Below are positions 8,321 through 18,112 of a stretch of 64,000 nucleotides of DNA, piece after piece (position 1 is the stretch's first letter; every line of letters begins with the position of its first letter). The stretch is from Paraburkholderia kirstenboschensis (GTDB lineage: Bacteria; Pseudomonadota; Gammaproteobacteria; Burkholderiales; Burkholderiaceae), in assembly GCF_904848585.1 (NCBI RefSeq), contig NZ_CAJHCR010000001.1, forward strand, positions 620,001-684,000. Reading direction: 5' to 3'. A program made the position numbers and the translations under genes. Under the pieces are notes generated by a model. That model was given only the letters and a program-made list of their open reading frames with translations. It did no database searches and was not told where the DNA came from.

Positions 8321-10174
8321 TTATTCGGCCGCCGGGGCGCCGATGTTAACGGCGCGCGCATGTTCGGAGGCCGTGGCAGCGGATTGGCTTTGGCGGGCGG
8401 CGGCACCGGCTTGCGCCGACGCGGTGTTCCCTGTGCCGGGATGGCTGGCCGGTGCCGTGTGCGTCGAATCGCTGTGGTCAGTGCGGTTGGCGGAAGTCGT
8501 TTGCGCCGACGCGGTGTTGCCGGTGTCGGCATGGCGGGTCGCCGCCGCGCGCTTCGGCGTAGTTTCCGCTGCGGGGTCTGCGTTGCGCTCGCCCGTCGTG
8601 CCAATCGTCCCCCTCGTGCCAATCGCGGCCGGCGCAACCGCTGCTTTCGCGCCAGGCGCGTTCGAGGGTTGCACGGCGGTCTTGCCCTTGCCGTGCCCCG
8701 GCAGAGTCTGGTTCGCTTGCGGACCGTTGGCCGGGTCGTCGAGCCCGCCGCCCAAGGCCGTGACCAGCGACGCATGCACGCCGAGTCGCTCAGCCTGAAT
8801 CCTGGCCACGCCTTCCTGGGCCCGAAGCAACTGATTCTGCGCGATCAGCACGTTCAGATAGTCGGTCAAACCGCGCCGATAACCCTCACGCGAGAGCTCG
8901 TAGTTCTTGCGCGCGGCGGCGACCGAACGGTCGGCGTCTTGCGCCTGTGTCGCGAGCGAACGCATGCGGATGACCTGGTCCGAGATGTCCTTCAGCGCGC
9001 CGACAATCGACTGGTTGTAGCGCTCCACCGCCTCGTCGTAACCGGCCGACGCTGCGCCAAGCTGCGAGCGCAGCCGGCCGCCGTCGAAGATCGGCAGCGA
9101 CAGCGCCGGTCCGGCGCTCCAGCTATGCGACGGATTCTTCAGGAACTGGAACAGCGGCCCCATTGCCGCATAACCGCCGATCGACGCAAGCAGGTCGATG
9201 TCCGGATAGAACTCGGCCTTCGCGACGTCGATGCCGCGCGCCTGCGCCGCGACTGTCCAGCGCGCGGCGACCACGTCCGGCCGATGACCGATCAGCTCCG
9301 CGGGCAGCGCGCTCGGCAAGCCTGCGGGCGCGTCGAGCGACAGCACCGGCCGCTGGATCGAGTCGCCCGCGCCGGGACCCTTGCCGGCCAGCGCCGCGAG
9401 CTGGTTGCGACTGAGCGCGATGTTTTCTTCGATCGAGTCGATCTGGCGTTCGTATTCCGGCAGCGGCGTTTCGGCCTGGCTCACTTCCAGTTGCGTGCCG
9501 ATGCCGCCTTTCAGGCGTCGGCGGGCCAGGTCGGCGATTTGCTCCTGTTGCTGCAAGGTGGCGTGAGCGATGTCGAGGAGCGCGTAATTCAGCGACATCT
9601 CGATGTAGGTGCGCACAACGTTGGCTTGCAGTTCGAGTTGGGCGGCGCGGGCATCGGCCGCGCTGGCGTGCGCGGCGTCGAGAGCGCGCTCGGCGGCGTT
9701 CTTGTCCTTGCCCCACAGATCGAGGTGATAGGACAGCGCGAGCGTGCCGGTGTTGTTCCACGACTGCTCGCCCGCGAGCGGCCCAGGACCGTAGTAGAGG
9801 TTGTCGGCCCATTTCTGACGCTGGATCGACAGATGGCCGTTCACTTGCGGCGACAAGGCGGAGCGCGCGACGCCCGCCATCGACATGGCCTGGCGCACGC
9901 GCGCCTGAGCGGCGGCGAGGCTCGGGTTGTTCGTCTGTGCGGCCTCGATCCATGCGTCGAGCTGGGGGTCGTTATAGGCGCGCCACCAGTCGGCGGCGGG
10001 CCACTGCGCGTCGGCCTCGGCCGCGCGAATGGCGTTGCCGGCGTCGAGCGACGCCGGGTCTGTGCCCCTCGCCTGCGGCGCGATGCCTCCGGTATTTGCG
10101 CAGCCGGCTATTGTTAATAGGATCGTAAGAACCGCGGCTGCGGTGATCCTTGTTGGTACCGGAGACTGCACCAT
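8321..10174 (-). CDS. NodT/OprM-type outer-membrane efflux lipoprotein with a repeat-bearing C-terminal tail
   Basis: Outer-membrane channel of the same tripartite pump. 617 residues from ATG 10174, which is preceded closely by GGAGGAA. An N-terminal lipoprotein signal has lipobox LTIAGC with Cys at about 24. The two OEP repeats include WWRAYNDPQLDAWIEAAQTNNPSL, the ELQANVVRTYIEM helix, LIGHRPDVVAARW, and a second half ending near LVTALGGGL. Typical members end about there (460-480 residues). This one carries some 140 further residues rich in Ala, Thr, Ser and Gln, with TGNTASAQ twice. First gene of the operon; the LysR gene is divergent. Confidence 0.88.
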   Translation of the reverse strand: MVQSPVPTRITAAAVLTILLTIAGCANTGGIAPQARGTDPASLDAGNAIRAAEADAQWPAADWWRAYNDPQLDAWIEAAQTNNPSLAAAQARVRQAMSMAGVARSALSPQVNGHLSIQRQKWADNLYYGPGPLAGEQSWNNTGTLALSYHLDLWGKDKNAAERALDAAHASAADARAAQLELQANVVRTYIEMSLNYALLDIAHATLQQQEQIADLARRRLKGGIGTQLEVSQAETPLPEYERQIDSIEENIALSRNQLAALAGKGPGAGDSIQRPVLSLDAPAGLPSALPAELIGHRPDVVAARWTVAAQARGIDVAKAEFYPDIDLLASIGGYAAMGPLFQFLKNPSHSWSAGPALSLPIFDGGRLRSQLGAASAGYDEAVERYNQSIVGALKDISDQVIRMRSLATQAQDADRSVAAARKNYELSREGYRRGLTDYLNVLIAQNQLLRAQEGVARIQAERLGVHASLVTALGGGLDDPANGPQANQTLPGHGKGKTAVQPSNAPGAKAAVAPAAIGTRGTIGTTGERNADPAAETTPKRAAATRHADTGNTASAQTTSANRTDHSDSTHTAPASHPGTGNTASAQAGAAARQSQSAATASEHARAVNIGAPAAE

Positions 10175-10326
10175 TTCCTCCAAAAGTTGCTATAGAACCG
10201 AGTTGCCAATTATATTTTTGGATCGATTGGGGAATAACCGGTAAAAATGCAAGGCATTCTTACGACGGCTGAGATAATCGCCCTTGCAAACCGTGTAACA
10301 ATCGCTGCCGATCATCAAGGAAAGGT
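10175..10326. promoter_or_regulatory. Divergent control region of the efflux operon and its LysR regulator
   Basis: 152 bases between the two divergent start codons. An inverted repeat CCAAT-N15-ATTGG (10206-10230) lies on the operon side and could be part of a LysR site. That is a weak inference; no clear -35/-10 pair stands out. Confidence 0.4.
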
Positions 10327-11265
10327 ATGGATACGCTTCAAAACATGCGCGTATTTGTCCGTGTTGTCGAAGCGGGCAGTTTCACGGGTGCCGCGCAGCA
10401 CCTGAATACGACCACCGCGTATGCGTCGCGCGCGGTGTCCGATCTGGAAGCGCATCTGCGCACGCGCCTGTTGAACCGCACCACGCGCCGCATTGCGCTG
10501 ACCGAGGCCGGCGAGCGCTATCTGCAACGCTGCGAACAGATCCTCGCGTATGTCGATCAGGCTGAAGCCGAGGCGAGCGACGCTCATGCGCGTCCGTCCG
10601 GCAAGCTGAAAGTTCATGCAATGACGAGCTTCGGCCAGCACTACGTCGTGCCGGCCGTGGGCCGCTATCAGGAGCGGTATCCAGAAGTGCATATCGAACT
10701 GACGCTCGCGCAGCGCATGCCGGATCTGCTCGACGAAGGCTTCGACGTATCGCTTACGCTCGCCACCAGCTTGCCCGACTCGGGACTGGTGTCACAGCGC
10801 CTTGGCAGCGCGTTCAGCATTGTTTGCGCGTCGCCGGCCTATCTGGAGAAGCACGGGGTGCCGCAAACTCCGGCCGACCTCGCAGCCCACACGTGCCTGC
10901 AGATGGTCACGCCGGTGTTTCCGTCCGACAAGTGGGCATTCGACGGCCCGAACGGCGAGGAAACCATTACGCTCGGCCCGGCCACTTTCCAGGTGAACGT
11001 GGCGGAGGCGATGGCTGTCGGGGTGGCGAGCGGCATGGGCGTCGGTTTGATCCCGATCTACTCGGCGATCAGCGGTTTGCGGAACGGCTCGCTGGTGTGG
11101 CTGCTGCCGGAGTACACGTCGCAGGAAATGAATCTCTATGCGTTGTATCCGTCGCGTCAATATCTGGACGCCAAGATCCGGACATGGATCGAGCATCTGC
11201 GCGACGAGCTTCCGGCGACGCTCGCGGCCGATCAGGAAGAGTTGCGGCAGTTTGCGCGGACGTGA
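10327..11265 (+). CDS. LysR-family transcriptional regulator (AaeR-like)
   Basis: 312 residues. An N-terminal winged helix (MDTLQNMRVFVRVVEAGSFT, with AAQHLNTTTAYASRAVSDLE as the recognition part) is followed by a periplasmic-binding-like effector domain from about residue 90. The start follows AAGGAAAGGT. It is transcribed away from the FUSC-type efflux operon, the standard arrangement in which the LysR protein senses the exported aromatic acid and activates the pump. The effector is inferred only. Confidence 0.88.
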   Translation: MDTLQNMRVFVRVVEAGSFTGAAQHLNTTTAYASRAVSDLEAHLRTRLLNRTTRRIALTEAGERYLQRCEQILAYVDQAEAEASDAHARPSGKLKVHAMTSFGQHYVVPAVGRYQERYPEVHIELTLAQRMPDLLDEGFDVSLTLATSLPDSGLVSQRLGSAFSIVCASPAYLEKHGVPQTPADLAAHTCLQMVTPVFPSDKWAFDGPNGEETITLGPATFQVNVAEAMAVGVASGMGVGLIPIYSAISGLRNGSLVWLLPEYTSQEMNLYALYPSRQYLDAKIRTWIEHLRDELPATLAADQEELRQFART

Positions 11266-11620
11266 GGCGGGGGAGGCCGGGGTTGGCCTACGTTGGTTTT
11301 CGGTGAATGGGCTGCCAGCCCAGCGGACGAAGGCGGACTCGATGCTGGTGCCGCCGGCTTGGGGCGCGGCTGCGGTGGTTCTGAAGCGGCTTTGACAGCG
11401 GTCCAGACAGCGCCTCGAACCGCGCCTCACGACAACCGCCCGGCGACGGCGCTCGCAGCAAACCGATAGCGCCCTGTTACATGAGCGCCGCGCCGCAACA
11501 TTTCCTTACTTCCGGGCTGAAATCGATTTGATACCGTGTCGATGACGCTGCCGCTTCAGCCGGTGCGTTCATTTCGCCGCCACGATTCGGCAATCGCAAT
11601 CACTGAAGGACGAGGATTCC
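11266..11620. other. Intergenic region without a recognisable gene
   Basis: 355 bases. TGGGCTG-CC-AGCCCA near 11308-11323 is a short hairpin without a T-run just after the LysR gene. Otherwise only low-quality Arg/Pro-rich frames are present. Confidence 0.5.
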
Positions 11621-11779
11621 ATGGATACGCACCTGATGATCGGCGTGGCCGTCATGTTTGGACTAATCGGCATTGCCGCATCTCGCGACCTGCTGCGCCG
11701 CCTGCGCGAACAGCAGCCGCAACTCGCATCCATCAAGATCGAGCGTCCGGAGAGCGGCAAGCAGCGGGGCGGGCGGTAA
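11621..11779 (+). CDS. Small single-span membrane protein, 52 residues
   Basis: Frame starting ATG at 11621, preceded by GAGGA five bases upstream, and ending TAA at 11777-11779. The product MDTHLMIGVAVMFGLIGIAA starts with one membrane span of about 16-18 residues. A basic stretch SRDLLRRLREQQ follows, then a hydrophilic C-terminus ending SGKQRGGR. This gives an N-out or tail-anchored-like topology with a positive cytoplasmic side. I do not recognise the family. The good ribosome binding site and the sensible membrane protein layout support a real gene. It converges on the phosphoesterase gene. Confidence 0.55.
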   Translation: MDTHLMIGVAVMFGLIGIAASRDLLRRLREQQPQLASIKIERPESGKQRGGR

Positions 11780-11836
11780 TCGTTCGAGCTTGCGGCCCTG
11801 GCCGCGCGAAGCTGAACCCGCTGCCTGCGCCACGGG

Positions 11837-12655
11837 CTATATTTCGACGACCTTGTCCCACGCAAATTGCGGATTTTCCCACTGCCCGCTGCGCCGGTCG
11901 AAGTAGCCTCGCGGATTGCACACCACGCGCGTGCCGTTGACCGTGTAGTCGAACGGCGTATGCGTGTGGCCGTGAATCCATAGCGCGACCGGCGCGCGTA
12001 CGAGTTCCGGCAAGTGGTTGACGAATCCGGCGGACACGCGGTCTTGAGCGTAGCGCTCTGCAAGACTCAACCGATGCGGCGCGTGATGCGTGACCACGAT
12101 CGTCTGGCCGGCAAATGGTTTTGCGAGTTCGTTCTCGAGCCATGCGCGCGCCTGGCGGTGCAGCGCGAGCGAGTCACCGGGCGTAAAGTCGCGCTCCGAG
12201 TCCTGGACGCAGTCCTGCGAATCTTGCGGCCAGTTCATCTGGATCAGTCCGCGAAAGTCGAGCATGGCGCGCCGCGACGCCTCTATCGATTCTTCAAGCG
12301 CGGCGCTGTCGGCGCCGAACAGCGCAAAATCCGTCCACAATGTCGTGCCCAGCACGCGCCAGCGGCCCTGCGGATCGACGAGCGCGGCGTTGTTCAGCAC
12401 GTGCACGTTGTCGACCTGCGCGGCGGCATCGTGAAGTGCGCTTTCTAGCGCTCCGAACTCGCCGTCGTAGTACTCGTGATTGCCCGGCACGTAGACCACG
12501 GGCACCGCGCCGTCGAAAGCCTGCGCGGCCCAGCGCGGGCCCGCCGCATGGTTGTGGATGTCTCCGGCCAGCACGACGAGATCCGCTTGTGCGTGCGGAA
12601 TGAGTTCAGGCTCGTCGTTCTCCAGATGCAGATCGGACAGCACGCGAATTTTCAC
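11837..12655 (-). CDS. Calcineurin-like metallophosphoesterase
   Basis: 272-residue cytoplasmic phosphoesterase. All metal-binding motifs of the superfamily are present: DLHLE (residues 8-12), GDIH (about 50), GNHEYYDG (about 77), THHAPH (about 189) and HGHTHTPFDY (about 224). The closing VVCNPRGY is usual for bacterial members of this subgroup. The substrate is unknown. The start MKIRVLSDLHLEND is unambiguous because the first motif lies immediately after it. Single gene between two short gaps. Confidence 0.88.
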   Translation of the reverse strand: MKIRVLSDLHLENDEPELIPHAQADLVVLAGDIHNHAAGPRWAAQAFDGAVPVVYVPGNHEYYDGEFGALESALHDAAAQVDNVHVLNNAALVDPQGRWRVLGTTLWTDFALFGADSAALEESIEASRRAMLDFRGLIQMNWPQDSQDCVQDSERDFTPGDSLALHRQARAWLENELAKPFAGQTIVVTHHAPHRLSLAERYAQDRVSAGFVNHLPELVRAPVALWIHGHTHTPFDYTVNGTRVVCNPRGYFDRRSGQWENPQFAWDKVVEI

Positions 12656-12722
12656 GGATAGGGCTCCTGCGAGTGACCCGCGTCGACATGCGCGGGCCAG
12701 GCTTCGGCGTGAAGTTTCAGCT

Positions 12723-14147
12723 TTAGTTCGAGCGTAGCACCTTGCCCGGGTTCATCAGGTTCAGCGGATCGAGCGCGCGTTTGACTGCTCGCATCAATTG
12801 GACCTCGACGTCCGGCTTGTAGTGCATCGCCTCGTCGATTTTTAGCTGACCTAGCCCGTGTTCCGCGCTGATGCTGCCGCGATGCCGATGCACGCTGTCA
12901 TAAACCACCCGGTTGATCGGGCTCTGGTACTGCGCGAGGAACGCCTGCGCGTCCACGCCCTCCGGCGCCTGCACGTTGTAGTGCAGGTTGCCGTCGCCGA
13001 GATGGCCGAACGTCACCATGCGCGCGCCCGGCGCCGCCTGCTCGATCGCCGCGTCGGTTTCTTCGATGAAATGACCGATGCGCGAAATCGGCACGGCAAT
13101 GTCATGCTTGATGTTCAGGCCTTCCTCAGCCTGCGCGAGCGGAATATGTTCGCGCAAATTCCAGAACGCGCGCGATTGCGCGAGACTTTCCGCGACCACC
13201 GCGTCTTGCACCACGCCGTCTTCGAGCGCCTTTTCCATCAGACGCTCGAACAGTGCGCGCGCGTGCTCCTCGCTTTCGCTGTCCGACAGTTCGAGGAGCA
13301 CGATTTGTGCGTGCGGTTCCGCGAACGGATAGCGCATCTGCTCGAAGTGCCGGCCAACGAGTCGCAGGCAGAAATCCGACATCAGTTCGAAACCGGTCAG
13401 AAGCGGCCCGGCGACGCTTTGTGTGAGCGACAGAAAGTCGAGTGCGGCATGCGGCGACGCAAGCGCGGCGAGCGCCGTCACGCGCGCGGCCGGCTGCGGA
13501 TGCAGCTTCAGCACGGCCGCGGTGATGATGCCGAGCGTGCCCTCCGCGCCGATGAACAGATCGCGCAGATCGTAGCCGGTGTTGTCCTTGCGCAGTCCGC
13601 GCAGACCGTCCCACAACTCGCCTTGCGGCGTGACCACTTCGAGGCCGAGGCAGAGCTCGCGCGTGTTGCCGTAACGCAGAACGCCGGTGCCGCCCGCGTT
13701 GGTCGCAAGATTGCCGCCAATCGTGCAACTGCCCTCGGCGGCGAGGCTCAATGGAAAGAGGCGCCCGGCTTCTTCCGCGCGCTTTTGCACTTCCGCGAGG
13801 ATGACACCGGCTTCGACGGTAATCGTGTTGTTGTGCGGATCGATGTCGCGCACGCGGTTCAGACGCCGCAAGCTGACGACCGCCTGCGCACCGCTCGAAT
13901 CGGGCGTGGCGCCGCCGGCGAGACCGGTGTTGCCGCCTTGCGGCACGAGCGCGATGCCGTGTTCGACGGCCAGCTTCACGAGCGCGGCGACTTCATCGGG
14001 CGTGGCCGGGCAGAGCACCGCGCAGGCCGCGCCGGTGTAGCGGCGGCGCCAGTCGGTGAGGTAGGGCTCCGTGTCGTGCGCGTCGGTCAACACATGGGCG
14101 GCGCCGATGGCGTCGCGGCAGGCAGTGAGGAAGGCGGTTTGGGTCAT
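12723..14147 (-). CDS. FAD-linked D-2-hydroxyacid dehydrogenase (D-lactate/D-2-hydroxyglutarate type)
   Basis: 474-residue flavoprotein with an N-terminal PCMH-type FAD domain (VPQGGNTGLAGGATPD, AAEGSCTIGGNLATNAGG, GLRGLRKDNTGYDLRDLFIG, GAEGTLGIIT). The C-terminal FAD-oxidase domain contains the catalytic and metal histidines (FGHLGDGNLHYN and SAEHGLGQLK). The protein ends DPLNLMNPGKVL as usual. It oxidises a D-2-hydroxyacid to the 2-oxoacid and passes electrons to ETF or quinone. Lactate, glycolate and 2-hydroxyglutarate enzymes cannot be told apart by eye. The absence of neighbouring glcE/glcF genes argues against glycolate oxidase. Confidence 0.85.
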   Translation of the reverse strand: MTQTAFLTACRDAIGAAHVLTDAHDTEPYLTDWRRRYTGAACAVLCPATPDEVAALVKLAVEHGIALVPQGGNTGLAGGATPDSSGAQAVVSLRRLNRVRDIDPHNNTITVEAGVILAEVQKRAEEAGRLFPLSLAAEGSCTIGGNLATNAGGTGVLRYGNTRELCLGLEVVTPQGELWDGLRGLRKDNTGYDLRDLFIGAEGTLGIITAAVLKLHPQPAARVTALAALASPHAALDFLSLTQSVAGPLLTGFELMSDFCLRLVGRHFEQMRYPFAEPHAQIVLLELSDSESEEHARALFERLMEKALEDGVVQDAVVAESLAQSRAFWNLREHIPLAQAEEGLNIKHDIAVPISRIGHFIEETDAAIEQAAPGARMVTFGHLGDGNLHYNVQAPEGVDAQAFLAQYQSPINRVVYDSVHRHRGSISAEHGLGQLKIDEAMHYKPDVEVQLMRAVKRALDPLNLMNPGKVLRSN

Positions 14148-14193
14148 GTCGGTCGGTCAGCGGGTTTGGGCTGAGAGTGGGGGCGCGTGACGT

Positions 14194-15206
<1,013 letters not shown>

Positions 15207-15365
15207 TCATCGGTGAACGGGTATTATAGGGCTTGGGTCCGCTCCACAGGCCGTTCCCAGCGATTCACAGCCATTGGTGGCCATTCGGCCAGGCGCGCGC
15301 CAGGAACTTCGCACGGTTGTGCAATGCGGTCCTGAAACACGGTTCGACGAAGTAAGGAGGCAGGT

Positions 15366-16679
15366 TTGTTGTCCAGGGTGCGTTTCGATCTCGACACGCT
15401 CAAGCGGCTCGCGCAGTTCGCCGCGAAGCGCAGCAGCGAAGACCGTATTCCGCAGGTGGCCGGCAGTCTCACGTTCACGACCATGCTCGCGCTGGTGCCG
15501 CTCGCCACGGTCGCGTTTGCGCTCTTCACCGCGTTTCCGCTCTTCAGTTCGTTCCAGGAGTCGCTGCAGTTCTTCCTGGCGGATCATCTGATGCCCGCGC
15601 AACTGAACAGCCAGATTTTCAAATATCTGAACCAGTTCGCCGCGAAGGCGAAAGGCTTGACCACCATCGGCATGGTGCTGCTGTTTCTCACGGCGGTCAT
15701 GACCATGATGACGATTGAATCCGCGTTCAATGTGATCTGGCGCGTGCGCAAGGCGCGGCCTATCGCGCAGCGCATCCTCGTGTATTGGGCGATCATCACG
15801 CTCGGCCCCATCCTGATTGGCGTGAGCCTCTCTATCTCGTCGTATCTGTTCACGCAGTCAATGACCTTCAGCGCCGCCCAGCGCATGACGCCGGTGATCG
15901 AGTGGGCGCTCACGGGTGCGGCATTGCCGTTGACGGCGCTCGCGTTCACGATTCTCTACGTCTATCTGCCGAATTGCCGCGTGGAGTGGCGTGATGCGGT
16001 GATCGGCGGCGTCACTGCGGCAATCGCTTTCGAACTCTCCAAGCGCGGCTTTGGCTATTACGTGCGCCGAATTCCCACTTACACCGCGGTCTACGGCGCA
16101 TTCGCGGCAGTGCCGCTCTTCCTGCTGTGGATGTACCTGTGCTGGTTCATCACGCTGGCGGGCGCGATGATCGCCTCGGCGTTGCCTGCGATCAGGATCG
16201 GCCAGTTTCATCGCCCGACTTTCGAGGGTAGCAATCTCTTCGATTCGCTCGAACTGCTTGCACGGCTTTGCGAAGCGCGCGACGCCGGCAAGCGCGGCTA
16301 CACGGTGCCGGAGCTTTCGCGAATGCTCCGCCGCGATATGGATACCACCATTAATCTGCTGCAACGGCTCGAACAGATCGAATGGATCGCGCAACTGGAG
16401 GAAGACGGCTCGCGCCCGCACTTCCTGCTGCTGGCGAACCCGGCGCAGATCACCGTCCAGCAGGTCTACGACCTCTTTGTCATAGATCGCGCGGAGCTCG
16501 AGTATCAGCTTCAGCTCGCGTCTACTCGGGTGGACGGCGCCACGCTGCTGGCGGCGCTCGAGAACGACAAACTCAAAGTGACGCTCGCGACGCTGATCGC
16601 GGCCCGTGCCGCGGCACGCGAGTCGGAAGCCGAACAGAACGAGCGCGGCGCGTCCTCCATGCCGCATCAGGCGGCGTAG
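15366..16679 (+). CDS. yihY: YihY/UPF0761-family inner-membrane protein with C-terminal winged-helix-like domain
   Basis: 437 residues. The first 270 or so form the YihY/BrkB membrane domain with six spans. Marks are GSLTFTTMLALVPLATVAFALF near the start, FNVIWRVRKARPIAQRILVYWAI, and YGAFAAVPLFLLWMYLCW. The remaining 150 residues (from about NLFDSLELLARLCEARDAGK) look like a winged-helix fold such as those fused to YihY in betaproteobacteria. The TTG start at 15366 was chosen because AAGGAGG lies five bases upstream and no ATG is near. The family was once called RNase BN, which is now regarded as wrong; function unknown. Confidence 0.85.
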   Translation: MLSRVRFDLDTLKRLAQFAAKRSSEDRIPQVAGSLTFTTMLALVPLATVAFALFTAFPLFSSFQESLQFFLADHLMPAQLNSQIFKYLNQFAAKAKGLTTIGMVLLFLTAVMTMMTIESAFNVIWRVRKARPIAQRILVYWAIITLGPILIGVSLSISSYLFTQSMTFSAAQRMTPVIEWALTGAALPLTALAFTILYVYLPNCRVEWRDAVIGGVTAAIAFELSKRGFGYYVRRIPTYTAVYGAFAAVPLFLLWMYLCWFITLAGAMIASALPAIRIGQFHRPTFEGSNLFDSLELLARLCEARDAGKRGYTVPELSRMLRRDMDTTINLLQRLEQIEWIAQLEEDGSRPHFLLLANPAQITVQQVYDLFVIDRAELEYQLQLASTRVDGATLLAALENDKLKVTLATLIAARAAARESEAEQNERGASSMPHQAA

Positions 16680-16716
16680 GCGTCGTGCGAGGCGGCGGAT
16701 CTATCAGGCGCCTGGT

Positions 16717-17037
16717 CTACAACGAGATCTTGCCCACGCAGATGTCCTTGAACATCACCCAGTCGCCCATCAGGCTGTAAAGCGGATGACGGAAGGTTGC
16801 CGGCCGGTTCTTCTCGAAGAAAAAATGTCCGACCCAGGCAAAGCCGTATCCGCAGATGACGGCGGCCGGCAGCCATAGCCAGTCGCCGGTGGCAAGTGCC
16901 ATGGCGAGACAGCCGATGACCCCGAGCGATCCCACGAAATGCAGACGCCGCGAGACCTGGTTGCGATGCTCGCTCAGGTAGTACGGGTAAAACTCCGCGA
17001 AGTTCGCGAAGTGGTCGGTGTGCGCGGTATGAGCCAT
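16717..17037 (-). CDS. DUF962/Mpo1-like membrane protein
   Basis: 106 residues with the DUF962 pattern: FAEFYPYYLSEHRNQVSRRLHFVGS, two hydrophobic segments (LGVIGCLAMALATGDWLWLPAAVICGYGFAWV as a pair) and GHFFFEKNRPATFRHPLYSLMGD. His residues in HFVG and GHFFFEKN are those proposed to bind Fe2+ in the yeast homologue Mpo1, a fatty-acid alpha-dioxygenase. The bacterial role is unproven. ATG 17037 has GGAGG six bases upstream; the open frame further upstream is not coding-like. Confidence 0.85.
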   Translation of the reverse strand: MAHTAHTDHFANFAEFYPYYLSEHRNQVSRRLHFVGSLGVIGCLAMALATGDWLWLPAAVICGYGFAWVGHFFFEKNRPATFRHPLYSLMGDWVMFKDICVGKISL

Positions 17038-17278
17038 AACGGCCTCCGTATTGCTACGCGTTGCGATTGCGCGCCCGCCGCTGCGAACTCTCTTTTCCCG
17101 AGCGCGCCTGCATGCCTGCGGCGCCTCGATAAGGACAGGCTCGATCCATTGTGCGGCTATCGTGTGCCTCGCGCAACCTGGCCGTTCGGACGATGGCGCC
17201 GACGTTTCGCAGCCGCTATCGTGAGGGCTTTTCACGGCTTGCAAAACGTGAAGCCGCCGGCTTGCAACCGCCCATCGG

Positions 17279-18112
17279 CTAGCCCGCGTCGCGTGGCGGT
17301 GTGCAAGCGAAGCTGAACAGCGCGTCGAGCGTGGCGTCCGGCTGCTCGGTCATCAGCGCGTGACCGGCGTCGAGCGTTACCGTGTCTACCGGTGCGCCTG
17401 CTTGCGTCAGCGCATCGGCCAACGCCTTCGCGGCTCTCGGCGGCGTCATCGCATCGCGCCGGCCGACAACGACGCGCGTCGCGCAGCGAATCTGCGCGGC
17501 CCGCGCGAGGCCGTCGGCGTACGTATTGCACGCGGTGAAGTCGGTGTGGAAGAGATTCGCTTCGCCCCTTGCCGAAACACGCTCCATCAACCGCTGATTC
17601 ATCCCGTGCAGCCAGAAGCCGGGACCGGGGCACGAAGGCTTCGCGGCGAGCGTCGAGTGCGACCATTGATTGACCATGCCGATCGCTGCGGGCTCGCGGT
17701 GCAGCGCGGCCTCCAGCAAGGTGTCGGAGACGGCCATTGGCAAAGCGGTGGCGAGCAAAGCCAGGTGAGTGGTTCGCTGCGGATAGCGGCCCGCGAAGTC
17801 GAGCGCGACGAGCGAGCCCATGCTGTGGCCGGCTACGAATGCGCGCTGCACGCCCGCGGCGTCGAGCAATGCGGCGAGCCAGTCGGCCATGGCCGCGACC
17901 GTGCGTAGCGCCGGGCCGGCGCTGCGGCAGTGCCCAGGCAGATCCACGGCGAGCACGCCGAAGCCGTGATGCGCGAAGTAGCGCGTCTGCAGCGCCCATA
18001 CGCTATGGTCGTGCTCCGCGCCGTGGATGAAGACGGTGCTTGGCAGACTGGCGTCGAACGGTTTGCCGCCGGTGTAGGCGTAGGCGGCTTTACCTTGAAC
18101 GTCGAGAATCAT
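17279..18112 (-). CDS. Alpha/beta hydrolase
   Basis: 277-residue cytoplasmic hydrolase with oxyanion loop VFIHGAEHDHSVW, nucleophile elbow GHSMGS (Ser about 97), acid-bearing VVVGRRDAMTPP and catalytic His in LDAGHALMTEQ. Substrate unknown. Its ATGA start overlaps the stop of the upstream sulfhydrylase-type gene, so the two are probably one operon. A role linked to sulfur amino acid or ester metabolism is possible but only inferred from position. Confidence 0.85.
   Translation of the reverse strand: MILDVQGKAAYAYTGGKPFDASLPSTVFIHGAEHDHSVWALQTRYFAHHGFGVLAVDLPGHCRSAGPALRTVAAMADWLAALLDAAGVQRAFVAGHSMGSLVALDFAGRYPQRTTHLALLATALPMAVSDTLLEAALHREPAAIGMVNQWSHSTLAAKPSCPGPGFWLHGMNQRLMERVSARGEANLFHTDFTACNTYADGLARAAQIRCATRVVVGRRDAMTPPRAAKALADALTQAGAPVDTVTLDAGHALMTEQPDATLDALFSFACTPPRDAG

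Noticed and set aside
6165..8798. Very long plus-strand frame (877 codons) opposite aaeB and the outer-membrane factor gene
   Set aside because: Arg/His/Glu-rich composition without domains, no ribosome binding site, and it is fully antisense to two well recognised efflux genes. It is a GC-skew shadow. The same applies to 298-1737, 8360-10117, 12858-14174, 20827-22389 and 32551-34197.
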